NCBI GenBank assembly: GCA_963682175.1
Contig: OY821791.1
Coordinates: 22,847,826 to 22,911,825 of the forward strand
Length of the DNA: 64,000 bases
Origin: Triglochin maritima
Lineage: Eukaryota; Streptophyta; Magnoliopsida; Alismatales; Juncaginaceae
Direction: 5' to 3'
The translations under genes were made by a program, and so were the position numbers. Position 1 is the first letter of the stretch, and the number at the start of each line of letters is the position of its first letter. Positions 44,086-55,725 of the stretch are shown piece after piece. The notes below the pieces were generated by a model. It did not search any database. It saw nothing but the letters and a program-made list of their open reading frames with translations, and was not told where the DNA came from.

Positions 44086-46565
44086 GTCAAACGTCTCCTA
44101 GACCTTGGTCGACCAAACTCATTTTCTCCATCAACCCAGAAGTGCCTGGAAATTTCCGATCGAACTGACCATTAGTCTAGTTCTACTGATTCATCCGTAC
44201 CAGACCAAAACCCCCAGAACGGTCGACCGATCCCCAATTTAGTTCGACCCTTCACCTAAGTGAACTTAAGTTATAGCCAGATTTGATCGACCGGTCGACC
44301 GGTATGCCCAATTCGATCGACCGAATTTCTTCTGAACTGTGACCTGCACTTCACTGTTTTGTGTTTATTACACAACCACTTACCTCTTTAATCCCCAACG
44401 AATATTGATTGACATTATATCATGCATATATTTTTGTCTTATATCCTCTATTTTTAACCTAAGCAATGCTACGTAACGAGTTTTATATTTAAGTTTCAGG
44501 AATAAAACATGGTAGAAGAAGATGTAGAAAAAGGACCTAAAAGCAAGAGAAAGGACTGAGTTGTAAGACTTATGGACTGAGATACAAGGGAGAAGGACCC
44601 GGATTTAAACCAAAATGACCAATAAGAAAATTAAGAAACTCCACACCATCATGAGGAGTATTTTGGCAATTAGATTCGGGGCTAAACTCCAATAACCGAT
44701 CCGAGCACACCCCATCTGAAGCATTGAAAAACTAAAGACGATATTCGAAAATGGGTCGGATCTGAGAAAAAGGGACCGACAATTGGAGGTCCAAGATCGC
44801 AAATTAGTGGTCCATTTTTTCTCAGAATCCGACCCGGTTTCGCCCGTATATGGGTTATGTGTTTATGTCTATTCTGTGAATGTTTCATTAGTCGCAGATC
44901 GGGAGATTGTCCCCGATTACCTTTTTCTATGACTATAAATAGAACTCTTCCTCCTCCCTTGTAATAATACCCATTACTCAGTGGCAAATCCCTCTACTTA
45001 GAGTTAAGCCTTAAAGAAAAACTGAAGTAGGGAGATGCTACTTGTAATGTGAGTCATTTAATAAAAGAATTTTTTGTTAGTTTAATGTTGTCTCTTTTAT
45101 CTTCTTGCATGCTTAGCTTAATTTCGTTTCATTAATCTTAGTAGACTTAGATCACATGTTTTCCTCTCTTAACATAATAGTTAGGTTGATGATTAGTGAG
45201 TAGTTCCATCCCCCTTTAGGGGTGGAGATGATGTACATATATGTTGTGAAGTTTGGATGTTTGATGAAATTTTGATTACGTAGACTTGCATGTTTATATG
45301 TTCATCGGGGGTATTTTAATCATCTACATGTTGGGGGATTTTTGATGAGTTTTGCCATAAGATTTAGACACTTCCCATGCTTAGTTTTTCTCATGTTTAT
45401 TGACTGAAATTTCCTGTTGAATATGCTACATGTTAGTTATGTGTTTGTATTTATGTTTGCTTGCTTGATTGATTGAAGAAACTTTGTTTTGATGGGTTGT
45501 GCCATAATATTTAGACACCTCTCATGCTTAGCTTTGTTCTTCACATGAATTCATGAATTTTTATGAGTCTTTCCATATCTTTAGACACTTCTCATGCTGA
45601 GCCTAGTCTTATGCTAATCAAGTACTAATTGCCGATACGTAGTGTGAATGGATTGAAAGATTTTGCCAAATCTTTAGACACGTCCAATGCATGAAGACAC
45701 ACACATGACACATACACATACATGCTTACATGCGTCATTCATCACTTATTTCACTTTATATGTGCACACACTCCACCCTTAGGGGTTTCCGTTCCTGAAT
45801 TCCAGCTTGTTGTCTTAGTTAGTTTAGTTTCATTGTTGCTTGCTTTCGTCGTCTTTGTTTGTTTCTTACTAGTGTAGAGTAGCATAGTTTAGTCTAGTTT
45901 AGTGTAATCAACTTCTTCTCCCCTCTATTCCCACTTGCCTTCGAAAGAACCAGAGTCGACACACCTCCCTGTGGATCGACCCGTACTTGCCCCGTCTTCA
46001 CCGACGTCGTGCACTTGCGGTATTTAAAACGAACACATCAGCTATAACACCTTAGGAGCTTATAAATATAGGATTGAACACTTTGTTTAGACAACTCTCC
46101 CACACACAATTGTTCCATACATTAGAGTTAAGTCTCCCAATCCAAAAATCTCCAAATCACACACTCTAAGCCTTAAACTTCCATACCTTTTATCATAGCC
46201 AAATCCTACTCATAGTGTGCTCAAGCTAGAGAGTGTTGTTTCACTCATTCGTTGTTAAAGTAGCAAGGGTCTTGGTGATAGCCCAAGACAAAGAGTATAG
46301 ACTTCGGTGAGAGCCCGAAGTGATCCTCTGGAATTGTGAGAGAAGAATCCAAACTTGAGGTTTGGATATAAGACCACAAAGCCCAGCAAGTGAGCGAAGA
46401 TCTGGCCGAACCTCTGTAAACATCCCCGAGTCTTCCATTCTGGTTTGTTAAATTTCTTTCTCTACTTGCATTTGATTGTTGTTTCCGTTGCGCATTTTAC
46501 TTGCTTAATCGAGTAGAGAATTAAGAGAATTTATTGGGATGAGAAGCCATTACATCGATCCTACA
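44086..46565 (+). mobile_element. 5'-truncated copia LTR nested in the C4 LTR
   Basis: It is recognisable from palindromes (44219-44228, and a double site at 44287-44302), a gagcttataaata promoter (about 46060), the GC-rich R/U5 and the end CATCGATCCTACA at 46565. The first few hundred bases, including the TGTTGGCC start, are missing. It is itself interrupted by the gypsy solo LTR at 44406-46040. Confidence 0.75.
44406..46040 (+). mobile_element. Gypsy solo LTR nested in a copia LTR
   Basis: It runs TGATTGACATT to AACACATCA (1635 bp), with ACTATAAATAG near 44932 and a palindrome pair (AATT centres at 44781 and 44802) about 140 bp before it. The flanks are AATAT (44401-44405) and GCTAT (46041-46045). 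In the sister copia LTRs the intact site reads ccccaacggctata, so the left repeat has decayed while the right one is original. Confidence 0.85.
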
Positions 46566-47555
46566 ATGACTTCACTATCGACTCCCCATTCTGGGCTGGG
46601 AGAGAAGGTCTTTACAGTTAAGCTTGCGAACACCCTCGCCAAGCTTCGAACCTCTTCTTACAATCCGAGAACGAATGCTACCGGCTTTCACCAAAACTTT
46701 TACTGTTTGACAAAGAAGGTAACCATAGTATTCAACACTCTCTAATTTGACCACACTTTGAGTATGATTGGAATTGGATCAAAGTGGTGGAAGTTTAACC
46801 TTGAGTGTAGGATTTGGGGCATTAACAATTGGGATAAGTGCTCCGTAGTGTATGAGACAATTGGAAGTAGGAGAGTTGTGTAAATAAGGTTGGGGACCCT
46901 CTATTTATAAGCTCCTAAAGTTTAATAGCCATTGGGAAATAATTCATTGAATTGTGTATAAGATACACAAAATAGAAATTGAAGTTCTGCAATTCTATCC
47001 CACAATGGTCGACCGAATCGGGAAAAACGGTAGACCGTTTCTTTAGGAGTAAAGAACGTTCGTACAAACTAATTATGGAAACGGTCGACCAAAAGGTCAA
47101 AGGTGATCAACAGGTAGAACTAGGAAAAGTCATTTTGATCTGTCTTTGTTATAATCGATCGAATAGAGAACTTTTTCCGGTCGACCGATTGGCACAGGAA
47201 GTCTAGGTATGGTTTAAGTGATTTTCCGGCTAAGGTTTGAATGATCTATTTAAGTCCAATTGACGTGAACTTTTGTGTGTGAATTCTTCAAGGAACCGTG
47301 TGTGTATGTGCGTAAGTTTTAACTCTTGTATACACAAGTTCCTAAGACTCAAAATAAAGTAAAATTACATGTCTTGAAATAGCTTTGATTAGATGTCTTG
47401 ACTTCATTCCATTCTTCTTGAGTCTTCATCACCTCTAGATGTTAGGACAATACAATATTTGTTCTATGAATTATGTGCGCTACGCTAAATTTGATTGTGA
47501 ATAATATTAGGTTGATTAAATCATCAAAACACGGATTAAGGCCGAAAATGCAACA

Positions 47556-47920
47556 ATCTCCCCCCATTTTGATGACGGCAACCTATATCTTAATACTTGA
47601 AATTTAAATACTTAAATCATGCATATGTGATGCTCCCCCTATGAATCTGCATAGTTTTTGTTCAATTATTTCATTTTCAAGTTTCTTCTCCCCCTTTGAG
47701 ATCAATCAAAATTTAAACGATATGATCATGAGATGTCTAATTTCTTCTCTATTTATCTAATGTAATGAATTTTCTCCCCCTTAATTTTGCAATTCATTGC
47801 TCTATCTAAATGATATTCACTATGCTCCCCCTATGAATATGAATGAGTATATCAATTAAGCTCAATTTTTATGTTTTCTCCCCTTTTGACATTAATCAAA
47901 TATGGACATATAAGCATATG
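47556..47920 (-). other. 3' region of copia C4 with multiple polypurine tracts
   Basis: Next to the LTR the minus strand reads AAATGGGGGGAGAT, the primary polypurine tract. Five further GGGGGA- or GGGGA-type tracts follow within about 340 bp (near 47634, 47689, 47774, 47825 and 47879), each in a similar setting. Repeated polypurine tracts upstream of the 3' LTR are a documented hallmark of the Sirevirus genus of Ty1/copia, which supports that assignment. Confidence 0.8.
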
Positions 47921-48120
47921 ATGTAATTTTCAAATATTAGATATGACAATTAAGCATTCAATATCCTATTGGAACAAATTCTATATGAATGGAGAGGATT
48001 AAAGACTCTTACCCAACTTTGTAGTCCTCAATTGTGGTTCCAATTCTCCTTTCGATTGTGTAACCGACTTGATATTCGACTTTCATGTTTTGCCGGTCAC
48101 TACCAATCTCCCATCCTTTT

Positions 48121-48513
48121 TCAAGTACGTACAAGTGTAGATTTAGGTACCCAAACAATTTTGGGTCCTTGATTGTTAACTTTAGGAACCCAAACCATCT
48201 TGGTTTTGGGAGCCCACACACCTGAGGAGCTATGCTTTATAAACAAATGCTTGCCGTTTAAGGTAGTATGACATACATGGTTGTTCAAGTTACCAATATA
48301 TCCTAAACCATGTTTGTCTAGAGATTGTCTTTGACTACCTAGAAGCATGTCAAGCATTTTTGTTCCCTTAGTGAACTTCTCTAGATCTTTTCTTAATTGC
48401 ACATTACAAGCTCTAAGATCTAGTTGTTCCTCAATTTTAATTGTTCCTTTTAGACAAGCAAGTTCTAATGCATGTGTTTCATGTCTAGAAATCATCTTAT
48501 TCTTCTCATTCAT
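48121..48513 (-). pseudogene. Copia C4 polyprotein segment after gag
   Basis: An open 130-codon frame shows ELACLKGTIKIEEQLDLRACN, then FTKGTKMLDMLLGSQRQSLDKHGLGY and, near the end, KMVWVPK. This is the linker between gag and protease of Sirevirus-type copia polyproteins: a charged coiled-coil stretch, the LLG-Q-R block, then WVPK. Downstream protease, integrase and reverse transcriptase are missing. The sequence jumps to the 3' region at about 47950. It is upstream-linked to the gag remnant at 48692-49336 on the same strand. Confidence 0.7.
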
Positions 48514-48691
48514 GATTATTTCAATTTGTCATTGGTGATCATTATTAGCTTTCTAACATTCTTGTTCTTTTCACAAATTATCTCATATTAAGTAGCTAAT
48601 TCATTAAATGCATTTTGAAGCTCATCAACATTATATGTTTCTTGTTTAGAGCATGAGCTATCACTAGAATATGATTAGTTGAGCAAGAATT

Positions 48692-49336
48692 TTATCTAGT
48701 AGACCAAGAGTTAGAAGCTACCTCACTTTGTTCATCTTCAATTGCCATGAAACATGTGTGAGTAACGTATCTTCTACTTTGTAGAGATGATGATGAGGAT
48801 GAAGAATCATCCCATGTTGCTTTGTGAGCTTCTTCCTTCTTCTCTTTTCTCTTGCTCTTCTCCTTTTCTCTTCTTCTCTCCATTCTCTCATTTTTCTTCT
48901 CATTTTCCCTCTTCTGCTTCTGTTTTTTTCTCCTTCTTCTCACTTCTTCTTCCTCTTCTTTCTCTCATTTCTCCCTTTTCTTTCTTGAGGTATTTGAAGA
49001 AGTCTTGGCAAGGACCTTAATGTCCTCATCTTCTACTCTCATCCTTGGTTCATAGAGATTCACATGTAATGCCAAGGTTGATTTCATCTTGGTGGCTTCT
49101 TTCTCATTTTGATGACTCATTTGGAGTTCATAAGCCATGCGATTTCCAATCAAGTCCTCTATCTTTAGTTGGGAAATGTCATGTGATTCTTCAATCGCAA
49201 CGACCTTGTCTTCCCATTTATTGTTGAGTGACCGGAGGAACTTTTGAGCTATTTCTCCTTCACTAATCTTTCTTCCAAGAACACAAAGAGAATTAGATAT
49301 TTTGGTGAAGCGAGTGTTCATCTCGCTTATGTTTTC
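48692..49336 (-). pseudogene. gag of copia C4 (C-terminal half)
   Basis: The minus-strand frame starts at an SEMNTRFTKI block (about 49330) and continues through RKISEGEIAQKFLRSLNNKW, IEESHDISQLKIEDLIGN and MAYELQ. It then shifts frame into a Lys/Arg/Glu-rich coiled tail (48943-48740) and ends with DSSSSSSS and CFMAIEDEQSE. It parallels the third piece of C1 gag. No CCHC zinc knuckle is present. The N-terminal half is missing, and the homology stops at 49336 beside unrelated DNA. The first 405 bp (48931-49336) are copied at 56305-56720. Confidence 0.8.
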
Positions 49337-50518
49337 ATTACGAATTTTATTGTAGAATCGACATATTTACTTTTTACAAGAATGTACAACATTTTGCAAT
49401 TCAAAGGCAAAGGTGTCTCGTTACACAATACCATGAGGAGAAGATGTTTTTGACGATGGAATACTATCCTGATTCTAAAATGCAAAGAAATAATATTACA
49501 TGAAAAACAACCTCAACAATATTTCTATAATTAAAGAGTTATAATAATCAAAGCTAATAAATTGCCTTTATTATTTCTACTTTTGTTTCCTCGTGGATTC
49601 AAATTGGGCATTCATCTTTAGGATTCACACTTCCCGCAATACTTCATTGTGTCGGAATTGGTGTGGCCATATCGTGTAATGCACTTAGTTTACTAAGTAC
49701 CATAGCCATTTGTTCTTGAAGTGTATGGATCTTTTCTTCACTATCGGTGTAAAATCCTTTCCTACTATGGTTCGAGGAGGATAAACCAAAGTATTATCGT
49801 AGTCGTATTCAACTTCTGACACCATGTACTCATCCAACATGCTCCTCTTTGCCCAGGACTACAATCAAAATATTTTTTCTTCACTTTGAAACAAATTTGC
49901 CTTGGGAAGCTTGTAGTGTAAGATCATCCTATTACGAAACAAAAGAATCTTAGAAACCATATAATTTCCTAACGTTAAATACCATTATTAATTAATTAGG
50001 TAGTATACTAAACATAAGAATCAAATGTAACCACTTACAATCTTTGTTGCAACTTTTGTCAACTAAGAGTTAATGTAACTCCCATCCGGCGTAATGTGCG
50101 CTCTCTTCCACTTATCTAATCTAGCTAGAGAGACGGAGGAGCGAAATTACTGACCTTCTCTTTTCTAAAACCAGACTCAAAAGCTTCCTGCTTTTTCTTG
50201 GCAACCTTTTCGATCATCATTGTCTTCTAATGTTTATGGAATCCTCCCGTGACAATCTGGGTGGAAACTTGTTTTTCGATTGTCATTCTTGGTTGAGAGC
50301 TCGTAGTTCCTCCATGACATTCCGCTCAATGCATAGTATTCTTCTCAACACTCTATGGATACTCGCGGGACACACATCTGTCCCACAACTATTCACTACA
50401 GCAATACAGAGATGGTATCTATCCGTCGGTGCATGTCCTCCTCCGCGGTGTAGGTGAACACCGACGGAGATACATACCATCCGAGTTACATACTTAGGTT
50501 TTCACCGACGTATATATG
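49337..50518 (-). mobile_element. Decayed DNA-transposon remnant
   Basis: A minus-strand segment near 49720-49640 reads LQEQMAMVLSKLSALHDMA, a coiled-coil helix of the type found in plant CACTA accessory proteins. It is followed by stops. The right end has an inverted repeat (50411-50431 against 50459-50481) and CACCGACG phrases. In copy 2 of the duplication the same region also holds a TTTAAAGGACA field, tying it to the CACTA remnants at 24-34 kb. Termini are not visible. Confidence 0.45.
50411..50481. repeat. Inverted repeat with CCGTCGGTG arms
   Basis: The left arm gatggtat...ccgtcggtg (50411-50431) pairs with caccgacgg...ataccatc (50459-50481) with one small bulge. The loop is 27 bp and contains ccgcgg. 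The same structure is in copy 2 at about 58377-58447. It is probably a foldback in the subterminal part of a DNA transposon. Confidence 0.75.
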
Positions 50519-51745
50519 TGTTGGCCTTTTGGCCTAATTAGTCTTAATTTCGATGATTAAAAAACTAATATTATGCATAAATCCAATTAACAAATCACAC
50601 ACATCATATTGACAATATGCATATATATTGTATTTTCCTAACATTGTAGGTGCTCAAACCAAATGACTAATCAACTTAAAGATCAACGCTCAAGACTTAT
50701 AATCAAAGCTCAGGTCTTCACATGTAATTTTCTATTTATTTGAGTCAAAGGATCAAATGTACACTTGATGCACAAAAGGATTATCCATCTTTGTCGGTCG
50801 ACCGTTTTACCTTCGATCTACCGATGTTGTCTCAAACTGACGACCGAGTGCCCTTTGGTGAATTATTCCCATCTACTTAGTAGCATTAAGACCCTTCTTG
50901 AAACTCTTTATTTAGACACCTGAACGTGGATCGGTGAACGGTTTCCATCTACTCAATAGTACTCAAACCTTTCGTGGAATTTTTGATTCAGTCTACCGAA
51001 TTAGAATCCGTCATGCGACATTATTCTTTTTGTTGTAATCCTAATGACCAGATCGTAATGACCCACCTGGCAATAAATTCATTGAGAGTATTCAATAGAC
51101 TTATCTTTTGTCGTCTAGCAACACATTTTGAGTTATCCCTCAATGGTCGAACGATTCCTTTGTTGCTAATCAACACGCAATGGTTCTTTTTAGCATGGCG
51201 TTTGACCATTGCCATTCAACCAACTTATGAGCCATATTTGTCAGCGGAAATCCCACGCATACTTCAGTCGACCGAAAAGCCTGCGGTTGACCGAACCCGA
51301 TTAATCAAAACCTGATTAATTTGTCAAAATTAGAAAAAAAGTTACTGGAAGTTCGTCAACGGTTATCCTAATAATATTTGGTCAACCAAAGTATTCATTC
51401 TGACCAAGTCATTCACATTGTTGTGGACGGAAGTTTCATTCCCGGTCGATCGAACTGGCTAAAAAACTTGCCAAGCTTAACTTCCATGCTTCTCGTTGGT
51501 CAAAATTTCACCAACTCACCATAACGGCTCAATTTGCATTGAAGTCTATAAAAGCTTAATTTAAGAGAGACAATCAACACTTTACTTGCAAAAAATATTT
51601 CATACTCTTGTGCTCTCAAATTCCAAGTAATCAAAGCTCCACCAACTCTCAAACTTCAATCAATTCACTCCAAGTTCAACTCCAATCCTTTGAGTACATT
51701 CAAGTTAGTGTTGAACAACTTCCATCACCTTTCAAATGTTCAACT
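50519..51745 (+). mobile_element. Copia LTR fragment (copy 1 of C3 LTR)
   Basis: It begins TGTTGGCCTTTTGGCC and corresponds to 58485-59711. It has palindrome pairs with 19-bp spacing (for example about 50797-50822 and 51264-51290). It is cut at 51745 by the minus-strand gypsy LTR. In copy 1 its downstream half is absent. Confidence 0.85.
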
Positions 51746-52522
51746 TGTTGAACGTTTTATATTAAACCGCAAGTGCACGGCCGCGATGAAGCGGTGGCAA
51801 GTACGGGTCGTTCTCAGGGAGGTGAGCAGCCTCTTGTTTATCAGAAATCAAGTGGCAAAAATTGGGGGAGAAAGATTGATTATGCTACTCTACACTAAAC
51901 TACGCTAAGAAGTATGAAATGCGAATGAAAGAAACAAACAATGAAATGACAACTAAGCTAAGAACAAAAGAAGAATGCTGGAATACATAAATGGAAAAAC
52001 CCTAAGGGGTGGAGTGAGTGCACACAAGCAAAGAGGTGGGTGTTGAACACATTCTTTAAGCACAAATAAAGGTGGTGTTATCATGCATAGGAAGTGTCTA
52101 AATGTTGTGGCAAAACCTATCAATCTATTCACCAACTTAGTTGATTAACATTTACATATGCAAGATGTTTATTTCAGAACCTAAACAAGCATGAGAGGTG
52201 TCTAATCATTTTGGCAAAACTCATCAAGTTATAAATTCTATCCACAAACAAGCAAGCATACATTCATGTTTTATCAACACATTGGAAATAAAGCATTCAA
52301 TCCATTCTTATTTGCATGTATGTACATCTACTCCACCCCCCAAAGGGGATGGAACTACTCACTAAACATTACACTAATTATTAAACTAAACAAAGAAAGC
52401 ATATTAACTAAGCTAATAAAACTACTGAAATGAGATTAAGCAAAGCAAAACAAGAAACATAAAACAAACAACATAATAAAGAAAACTTGTATTAAAATGA
52501 CTCACATTAAAAGTAGCATCCT
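51746..52522 (-). mobile_element. Gypsy LTR, partial (copy 1)
   Basis: It opens on the plus strand TGTTGAACG and ACCGCAAGTGCACGG and stops at GTAGCATCCT, where the plus-strand gypsy LTR begins. The remaining 0.6 kb of this LTR exists only after copy 2 (62052-62662). Confidence 0.88.
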
Positions 52523-54086
52523 TGATTGACATCATTTCATGCTTATATTTGTATCTTATATCCATTATCTTACACCTAAGCAATGCTACGTGACGAGTTT
52601 TATGTTTAGTTTTCAGGAATAAAGAGGTTTGAAGAGAAGAGCCATGAAAGGACCCAAAAGCAGGAAAAAGGACTTAATTGTGAGACCTAGGGACTAAGAT
52701 GCAAGGGAGAAGGACCTGATCGTAAGACCAAAGGACCTAAGAGCAAACCAGGAAACTCCACACCATCATGGGGAGTATTTTGCCAATTCGATTCGGGTCG
52801 GAGCTCCAACAAACCAACCAGATGCATCCAAGACCAAGACACACAACAAGGAAGGCCCACAAACAAATCCAGACGGATCTGGATCATATAGGTCGCCAAT
52901 TGGCGGTCTGGAACCGCCAATTGGCGGTCTGGATTGGCCCAGATCCACTTAATTTTCTCCTGGACTTGTATTAATGTGTTCTTAGTCTATTTTTGGTATT
53001 GGTTTAGTCCAACATCGGGGGATTGTCCCGGATTAGTTTTTTCCATGCTTATAAATAGAACTCTTCACCTCCCATTGTATCCATCTCTCTCTTTGGTGGC
53101 CACCTTCCCTACTAAGAGTGAAGCCTTGAAGCAAAACTCTGGTGGAGGAAGAGCTACTTGTAATTGAGTGAGTTAATAATAGAAGTTTTCCTTTAATTGT
53201 GTTGTTTCTCTCTTAGTTTAATTTCCTTTCATATATTTGCTTTGTTGCTTGTTTTATTTTATGCTTCTTTAATATTTCTTGCTTGATTAGTATAACTTTC
53301 ATTTCAGTATTATGCTTTCTTTTGCTAATATAGTTAGTGTAATGAGTAGTGAGTAGTCCATCCCCATTTGGGGGGTGGAGAAATATGTGATATAATCATG
53401 TAGTGTATTAAGTGTGTGTTATTTTTATCCCTTGAGCTTTATATGATTTCCATAACCATCTAATGGGTCTCCACTCTTATCTTTGATATGCTAATGCTCT
53501 TGAATGAAGTTTAGCTTATGCTATCATTAGTGGACCTATTTTATGGGGAATGATAAGGTTAGGATATGGATGAAGTTAATATTGGAAACACAAGTTGTAG
53601 TGTATGAGCTCTTGTTGCCTTTACCTTAGCTAATGTCTTGTATGTTTTAATGATGTAGTCTTATCTTAATTCATGTGGAGGCATAGTAGGGTCTAGTCTT
53701 TATACTTGAGTTCATGTAGCTTCATTCCAACTATTGTCTTGTATGTTTTAATGATGTAGTGAAATCTTAATTCATGTGGAGGGAAAGTTGGATGTAGTTT
53801 TATGATTTCATGCACTACATGTTGTGAAGAGCTTAATGAACACACACATACACTTCTTTATGTTCACATTATTTCTCTACCCCCTTTGGGGTTTAGTTTT
53901 ATCGTTTCTTCTCCATCTCATTTCAGCTTTGTAGTGTAGTTTAGTGTAACCAACCTTTCTTCCCTTTCTTTACCTCTCGCCTTCGCACAAACCAAGTGTC
54001 GACACACCTCCCAGTGGACGACCCGTATTTGCCACCGCTTCAACGCGGCCGTGCACTTGCGGTTAAATATAAAACGAGATCAATCA

Positions 54087-54593
54087 AGTTTTTTTTGTTT
54101 CTTTTCACATTTTTTTCCTTTTTATTAGTTGGAGCTTCATTCTCCCAGGGTTAGGCTTCGTGCATCATTACCCATGAGGACTTACACTATCACGTACACC
54201 TTTCCCCAAATCTCCACATAGGGCAATCCCGACCACCCGTGTAACGGGAGTTCGGTCGGCGCATCCCAAGTCAGATGACTCGAAAGCACCAGGCACAAAG
54301 TCCCCTCAGACCTACTTTCCCGAGTGATAGGAGCCGTGCGAGAAGAGAGAACATCTACTCACTTATTTCTTATCTACACATGAACCAAAACCCCTACACT
54401 AATGTCTCACAACAAGATTTAAAGGGTCCTTGACTACAACAAACTTCCCTAAGTTAACAGACACGAATTAGTGACTCATTTGGTTCAGGGTGGACTTCTT
54501 TGAATGTTTGAGCACTGAAACCCTATGATTACTCACCCGCACAGAAAAACTGGGGTGCATCCTAACGACTCGATAAATCCTAAAGTCACATAC
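54087..54593 (-). mobile_element. Inverted gypsy 3'-region fragment next to G4 primer site
   Basis: It matches about 36340-36840 of G3 and 5080-5600 of G1 (cacccgtgtaacggg at about 54234, agtgataggagccgtgcgag). In those elements this belongs just upstream of the 3' LTR. Here it lies between LTR and primer site and in the opposite orientation to G4. Confidence 0.8.
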
Positions 54594-54638
54594 TATAAAA
54601 CGAGATCAATCCAAAAACTTGATTGATCTCGTTTTATA
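54594..54638. repeat. Perfect hairpin made of LTR ends
   Basis: The 18-bp arms (54594-54611 and 54621-54638) are exact reverse complements around a 9-base loop. The right arm continues to 54650 as an inverted copy of the last 31 bp of the G4 LTR (54056-54086). The left arm is a direct partial copy of the same end. Confidence 0.9.
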
Positions 54639-54654
54639 TTTAACCGCAAGTTTT

Positions 54655-54672
54655 TGGCGCCGTTGCCGGGGA
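54655..54672 (+). other. Primer binding site of gypsy G4 (tRNA-Asp)
   Basis: TGGCGCCGTTGCCGGGGA is exact. It lies 568 bp from the LTR end instead of the usual 6 bp. Confidence 0.92.
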
Positions 54673-55725
54673 GGTGCTCTGTCCAGACATTGGTTTGGAC
54701 GATTCGAGGGGTTTTTAATTTTTTGTTTTCAGTTTTTCTTAGTTTCAGGGAACCACAAGATCACGGGGAGGCTACTGGCAAAGTTGTAGGAAGAGAAACC
54801 CTAAACAGACCGCCAATCAGCGGTTGAAGACCACCAATTGGCGGCCTGGTCAGAGTTTTTTGCCTTGTAATTTTTTCTGGTAGTTAGTGTTCAAATTTGT
54901 GTTATCTGGGAGCCATATTTTGCATGCTATGACTTCTGGTTTGCTCCCAGATCATTAATCACTCCCCCTTTAATCAACTTGGACCATAAAACTCAAAGCA
55001 AAAGATTAGACTTCTTGCCATCTAGGTCATGCACCATTGGTAGACCTTGCATGCATTTGTCTTTTCTTTGCTTTACATTTTGTCGTTGATTGCTGGCGTG
55101 AGGTACGTGCACCCACATCCCTCATTCATGCATGTTTATTTCATGCATTAGTTAGTAAGGTGCATCGGGACAAGAGTGAGAGAGCGTTTGATTGGAGCGA
55201 TTGATTGATAGATCTAGGATCAAATCGCTACTAAGGAGGGGCTGTCCCATAAAAGATAAGGTAGGGGATTTCATCACCCTTTCCTTGGCCCCAAAAACCA
55301 CTCTTAATAAAGCCTTAACTAAAAGCAAGTAGACATTGGACCTAAGGAATTCGGACGCACTAGGAGAGTAATCTAGTCGAGACCGTCATGACCTAATCGG
55401 CGTTGCCTACCTTGTCGATAGTAGGAGGTACTGGATCTCCGGATCTAGTATCACTTGCTGGGCATTGTGGTCCTCGTTGTAGGGAGGTGAGGCGTGTCGA
55501 GGCTAGTGACCTCGAAGTTAGGCGTCGTCTAGCTTAATGACCCATTGCCTTACATTGTTTGAGCCGTGCTTGCTAGTTAGGCTTCCTCCTGATCCCACTA
55601 CTCTCGCTAGCTCTAGGGATTCTTCCCTCCTCATCTGAGTCCTCTCCTCATCTATTCTCTACGTTTAGTCTCCTCCTCTAGTACACCTTCTGTTGTGTGT
55701 CGTTTAGAGTCGAGTCGAGCATTTC

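Larger units (their letters stand above)
43912..47555 (-). mobile_element. 3' LTR of copia C4, split by nested LTRs
   Basis: Own sequence is 43912 to about 44085 and 46566-47555. On the plus strand it opens TGTAGGAAACAATGG and closes GAAAATGCAACA at 47555. Directly beyond is a purine tract on the minus strand, so this is the 3' LTR of a minus-strand copia element. About 70 bp around the insertion point were lost. The TATA box region is on the minus strand near 46905. Confidence 0.8.
48931..54086. repeat. Segmental duplication, copy 1
   Basis: This block is near-identical to about 56305-62051. It includes the end of C4 gag, the 49337-50518 remnant, a copia LTR fragment, part of a minus-strand gypsy LTR and a full plus-strand gypsy LTR. 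Offsets are constant (7383-7384 bp up to 50313, then 7965-7966 bp), showing a single 583-bp difference. Other differences are scattered single bases. Its right edge is exactly the LTR end at 54086. Confidence 0.93.
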
